NCBI GenBank assembly: GCA_954871525.1
Contig: OX940860.1
Coordinates: 24,460,001-24,524,000 of the forward strand
Direction: 5' to 3'
DNA from: Parietaria judaica
Taxonomy: Eukaryota > Streptophyta > Magnoliopsida > Rosales > Urticaceae
Length of the DNA: 64,000 nucleotides
The translations under genes and the position numbers were made by a program. This document shows, in pieces, positions 59,958 through 64,000 of this stretch; position 1 is the stretch's first letter; each line of letters begins with the position of its first letter. The notes below the pieces were generated by a model that worked only from the letters and a program-made list of their open reading frames with translations, did no database searches and was not told the DNA's origin.

Positions 59958-60027
59958 TTCGGGGGTCGCCGCGACCCCCGAAGGCTAAAATTTATGCCTT
60001 CGGGGGTCGCTGCGCCCCGCGAAGGCA
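59958..60027. repeat. Two GC-rich hairpins before the LTR TATA box
   Basis: TTCGGGGGTCG and CGACCCCCGAA (59958-59982) pair exactly around CCG. A second hairpin with GCCTTCG...CGAAGGC spans about 59995-60027. Confidence 0.8.
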
Positions 60028-60709
60028 TGAATTCAAATTCCCCATCCTCTATAAATAGGAGGAGACCCCCGCCACCTTCGGCAAGCGCTCCCGAAGCCAA
60101 AAAACCTCTGTTTCCCGTTTATTCATAATTTCCGACTCAAATACTCGACTAGCGTCGGAGCGGGCGACAGAGGACCCCCCCTCTGTTCCTCTCTAGAGTT
60201 TACGTTTTCTATTCTTTTTACAGGAACGGAGGCGGGTCATACAAGGAAGATTTTCGGCCCATCAAGACCGATGATCAAGCTTCAAAGCCCATTTCGACCG
60301 TCATGCAGACATCGGGCCCGGCCCAAAATTAAGACTTGAGGCGCATTCAAGTTAATCGATTTTTAGGCATTAACAGGTACTAGATTTTTCGTAAGTTAAT
60401 ATATTCAAACTCCACTTTATAGTAGCTTTAATGAACCTTAGGTAAAAAATAATAATAATAATAAATAAATCCTAAAATTCTTAACAAAGTGGAACTTGAA
60501 TACATTTTTCAAAAAAAAAAAAAAAAACTTGAGGCTGCCATGACTCAATTAAATATTACTTGAGTAGGCTTATCACGATTATATATATTTAAAATCACAC
60601 GTGCAGAACTTGATGTAGAATACTAATTCATACCAAGTAGAGCAAAGCATAATACGTGACAACATAAGTAAAGAAAAAAAACTAATGCACTAGCATATAT
60701 TTTTTTGCG

Positions 60710-61002
60710 AGAAAAATAGAAATTCATTTATATCAAGAGGGAGTAAAATCCCTACAGACTACATTTACGAGCCACTCCGGGCATTCGTAACACTAAAATT
60801 CCGAAGTCAAAGATGATAGGCGACTTTTTACGATAAAATTAGCCACCGTATTACAAGATCTCGGCGCCCACCGGCATAACCCGAGCGGGCCTACTAAACT
60901 AGCAAGCTTACTAATATCCCCCACAAACGGCCCTTGGATCCCACTCAAGAGGCTATGTATGTTCATGTCATCATATGTTATATATATATATATGGTCGAC
61001 AC
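60710..61002 (-). pseudogene. RNase H-like C-terminal remnant, probably of a LINE
   Basis: On the minus strand an open part reads LCRWAPRSCNTVANFIVKSR, like the WxPRxxNxVAHxLAK end of plant RNase H-like domains. It continues past stops into CRDF-like and MNFYF-like tails typical of these genes. Only the end of the domain is left. The interval 60381-60709 before it is AT-rich and empty. Confidence 0.6.
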
Positions 61003-61108
61003 TAATCAGTCTGTCATTTTTATTCGGGACTCTAGGCTATATAATTTTTTGGGGTCCTTAGAGTATTTAAAATTTAGTTATTTTTATATATAATTAATTT
61101 TATAATAA

Positions 61109-61254
61109 TCTATATATATAAAAGCAAAATAACGTAAACATAAAAAAACACTGTTTTTCTACCTCACTCTATTTTCTCCTTTTTTTAGATTTATTTTTAA
61201 ATTAAAAAAAAAAACTCGCTCATCGTCTTCTTTCGAAGGGTTAGAAGGCACTAG
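61109..61254 (+). mobile_element. Helitron 5' end, truncated or very short element
   Basis: TCTATATATATAAAAGC at 61109, preceded by A, is a classic Helitron start. The next Helitron-type end is the palindrome ACTAGT at 61250-61255, which also gives CTAG then T on this strand, but without a strong hairpin before it. Confidence 0.45.
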
Positions 61255-61462
61255 TGGACCGACACCGCGCTTTGCGCGGTGATGTTGAAAACAATTTAAA
61301 ATTAAGTAATTTTGTTTATTGTGAAAAAGATTTAAAATTAAATAATTTTATTGTCCGTTATTATTGAGAAAACATACATTGACATTAAATTAATCGAACA
61401 ATTTAATTATGTAATATGATTCGTGATTTTACTTAATATAATCAAATAAATTTTGAAACATA

Positions 61463-61658
61463 CTAAATTAAGTTAACATAAATATTGATTACAAATGTCT
61501 ATCTATGAATACAATAGTATATCAAAATTTGATTAAGAAAAACATTGAAGAGGATATATACTAAATGAAGTTAACATAAATATTGGTTACAAATGTCTAT
61601 CTATGATTATAATAGTATATCAAAATTTGATGAAGAAAAACATTAAAGAGGATTGATT
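61463..61658. repeat. 98-bp tandem duplication
   Basis: Units 61463-61560 and 61561-61658 share AGTTAACATAAATATTG and GTTACAAATGTCTATCTATG-like sequence. They lie inside the proposed Helitron. Confidence 0.88.
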
Positions 61659-61763
61659 ATAACAAATTATGATGACATTAACAAAATTTTCACGGTCAAA
61701 GTTATTATTTATATTATTTAACTCCAATAATTTTACTTAACATTATAATTAACATTGATGATA

Positions 61764-61821
61764 CTTATATTGTATTTTCAAATTTTTAAAATCTTATATT
61801 GTATTTTCAAATTTTTAAAAT
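61764..61821. repeat. 29-bp tandem duplication
   Basis: CTTATATTGTATTTTCAAAT followed by TTTTAAAAT is repeated exactly, 61764-61792 and 61793-61821. Confidence 0.9.
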
Positions 61822-62807
61822 CTATTTAATAATAATCTACTACATTTGTTATCATTAGTAAATTTCAATAACTTTGAAAATTTATCTTCTAAGAGAAAGA
61901 ATAAAAATACATAAATAGACATTTTTAATACATAAATACTATTTCTCTATTTGATCTCAACATTTTTAATACCAAAAATACTTTTGTTAAAAAAAAAAAG
62001 ACTGCAGAATATATAGGACTTGTCTTAAGGATAAACATTTTCTTGATTTGACATTTTTAACTATTCTATTAAAAGAACTCCCGAAACATTCGAAAGGGAA
62101 TACAAAATTATTTTGTCTTCTTATCGCATGAAAAACTAAGTAATAGAAGACAAAATTTTCTTAAGTAAAGGATGGATTTCTTCTCTCTCGAATTTATTTT
62201 TCTATTCCTCATTTTCTCTTTTAGCATAACCTTTAGGTTAGAAAAGAAGCGAGAGATAATTTTACATAAACGTAGAAGTCTCATTTGTAAAAAAACATGA
62301 AGATGACATGTTTAAGAGAAGAAAAAAAAAAAGGTGAAGATTACAATTTTTTCTAACGGATTTCACTTTAGTTCACGTTCTTTTGCCAAAGAAACACAAC
62401 CCAAATAATTTTATAAATATAGCTATGAAAAAAATGATATCATTAAAAATAAAAATAAAAACGTACCTGTTGAATGATAATCATGTCAAAATTTAGAAGA
62501 TACTCATTTTTTTTTTATAGAACTCATAATCTACTATCATCATTCTCTCTCTCTCTCTTTTTCTTTCATACGCGACATTCAATTTCTGAGCTCCGGCTAT
62601 GGAAATTACAGATTCCAAGATAAACTATCAAGAGCAAAATATGAAAGATATCTTATGTTTTATAATCCTAAACTAACAAAAGATGAGAACTATCTCAGCA
62701 TATCACAATTGCAATGCAAGTAATTAAAAAAATCATTGTTGACATTAATGAGATTACAACTTGGAGGTTGATAACTTTGATTGATAGTTTTTTTCTTATA
62801 TAATAGA

Positions 62808-63030
62808 CAAAGTTCTTGATATGCTTAATATGGGCAAATTTATACCGCTTAATATTTTCGATGATAAAATGATGTCCTCTAACATACCTATATCAACATC
62901 AAACTAAGCAAAATGGTAAAGATAAAAAATAAAAGACGAATGGATTCGATGTTCTATATAGACTTTTTATTTAATTCATGCTTGTTTTTACAAAAGAAAC
63001 ATAATACATAACCTTAACAATTATTTAAAG
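62808..63030. other. AT-rich spacer, nothing recognised
   Basis: No gene or defined repeat is visible. Confidence 0.5.
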
Positions 63031-64000
63031 GGTCCTTTAGGCCAAATTTAAAAGTGTGTTTAGCAAAATAGCCAAATTTTGGTTAATTTTGTAAATTAGC
63101 CAATTAACCACTTAAACAAAAATCCAATTACATTGTTGCCCTTATGTTTTAAAAAATAAATAAAAATTCGTAATATAAAAATGGGTTGTTTATTCGGTCA
63201 AAAAAATATCATTAATTGAAAATATTGGTATTAATTGAAATTAATTGAAATTGGTATTAATATGGTAACAACCAATTTCAACCACCTCATACACGATCAG
63301 CCCTATTTTTTAGCTATTATTCAATTTCTAAATTGAAAACATTGACCACTTGATTTCTCTCTCCTCAAACCCACACTCTCGTCGAGCTTCCTCCCTCTTC
63401 TTCTAGCTTTCATCATCGGCGAAACTATCACCGGCCATTAACGGCGAAACAATCTCCGGCGACCCATCACGATGTTAATTCATGTTAATGCACATTGATG
63501 TTCGGCTTAATTCACGTTAATGCATGCTAAATTTGTGTTAATGTTCGTTGATTCACGTTGATAATTCACGTTAATGCATGCTAAATTTGTGTTAATGTTC
63601 GTTGATTCACGTTGCTAATTCATGTTAATGCAACATACATATTTGTCTACGTTGTTAATTCACGTTAATGCAACTCATGTCATTTGGCTAATTCACGTTA
63701 GTGCAACATACATATTTGTCTATATTGTTGATTCAAGTTAATATGCCACCCGTTAATAGCCGGTGATGGGTCGTCGGTGATGGTTTCGCCGTTAATGGCC
63801 GGTGATGGTTTCGCCGATAAAGGAAGCTCGAAGAAGAGGGAGGAAGCTCGACGAGAGTGTGGGTTCGCCATTAATAGTTGGTGAAGGTGTAGCGACGACG
63901 GCGAAGTACGGGGCGACTTCAAGCGTGCGACGACGGCGAAGGACGAGGCGACTCCATTGATGGCGTTCGGAGCTTGGTGCTTGCAGAGGTGAAGGTGAAG
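63031..64000. mobile_element. Left and central part of a large foldback element, cut by the window end
   Basis: An end-like start near 63031 contains GCCAAATTTAAAAGTGTG. Inverted arms lie at about 63374-63450 (ACACTCTCGTCGAGCTTCCT) and 63775-63864 (the inverse, AGGAAGCTCGACGAGAGTGT), both with GGCCATTAACGGCGAAAC-type sequence. Between them is an array of TTCACGTTAATGCA units. The right end is outside the window. Confidence 0.65.
63474..63740. repeat. Array of short repeats with TTCACGTTAATGCA
   Basis: A unit of about 55 bp containing TTCACGTTAATGCATGCTAA and TGTTAATGTTCGTTGATTCA occurs twice, followed by shorter variants with GCAACATACATATTTGTCTA twice. Confidence 0.8.

Larger units (their letters stand above)
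59621..60380 (+). mobile_element. Probable solo LTR, Ty3-gypsy-like
   Basis: A 750-bp unit, 59626-60375, begins TGTTATGCG and ends GGCATTAACA. Flanking 5-mers AGTAC and GGTAC agree at four of five. It has an LTR-like order: a repeat-rich left part, two GC hairpins, a TATA box CTATAAATA at about 60049-60057, then a pyrimidine-rich part with GCGTCGGAGCGGG, a motif I associate with plant gypsy LTRs. No primer site follows, so it looks solo. Confidence 0.55.
61251..62807 (-). mobile_element. Helitron on the minus strand; 3' end clear, 5' end tentative
   Basis: On the minus strand an 8-bp hairpin CACCGCGC/GCGCGGTG (61263-61281) is followed by about 8 bp and CTAG (61254-61251), then T. This matches the end of the Helitron at 13559 in hairpin sequence. 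Possible 5' ends are TCTATTATATAAGAAAA at about 62807 or TCCTATATATTCTG at about 62013. No helicase gene is present. Confidence 0.5.

Noticed and set aside
63474..63740. CRISPR-like array
   Set aside because: Direct repeats of variable length without unique spacers, inside a eukaryotic foldback element.
1..64000. tRNA genes
   Set aside because: I saw no sequence with convincing A and B boxes and cloverleaf pairing; a tRNA covariance scan would settle this.

Overview
The window is nuclear DNA from a flowering plant, almost certainly a eudicot. It holds intron-containing genes of plant-only families (ALMT, TMK receptor kinase, LHW-type bHLH, BAHD acyltransferase). Long AT-rich spacers between them are packed with small plant transposons. 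The species cannot be named from sequence alone.

Layout, left to right. 1-716: last three coding exons of a LONESOME HIGHWAY (LHW) type bHLH gene. 1677-7847: a very young Ty1/copia retrotransposon with identical 242-bp LTRs and a 5-bp target duplication; its leader is unusual (tRNA-Ile-like primer site, four matching hairpins, G2/M-type promoter motifs, a 56-residue hydrophobic ORF). 8-17 kb: spacer with a 5S-bearing Cassandra fragment, a Helitron end, a 9-bp-TSD MULE carrying a gene-promoter-like insert, and two members of a MULE-type MITE family. 17256-21410 and 36872-39434, both minus strand: two six-exon ALMT genes, probably tandem duplicates pushed apart by 15 kb of repeats, including a solo Cassandra LTR with 5S sequence, two hAT MITEs and several MULE MITEs. 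42509-45466: a three-exon HDA8-type histone deacetylase. 50132-53980: a two-exon TMK-type leucine-rich-repeat receptor kinase. 56439-57758: an intronless BAHD acyltransferase. 58-64 kb: a solo LTR dense in W-boxes, an RNase H pseudogene fragment, facing Helitron termini, and one side of a large foldback element cut by the window end.

The genes do not form a pathway. As I recall the Arabidopsis map, ALMT1 and ALMT2 (At1g08430, At1g08440) lie next to HDA08 (At1g08460), so the ALMT-ALMT-HDA8 order looks like conserved microsynteny. The most novel material is in the copia leader and in the repeats that carry borrowed gene parts.
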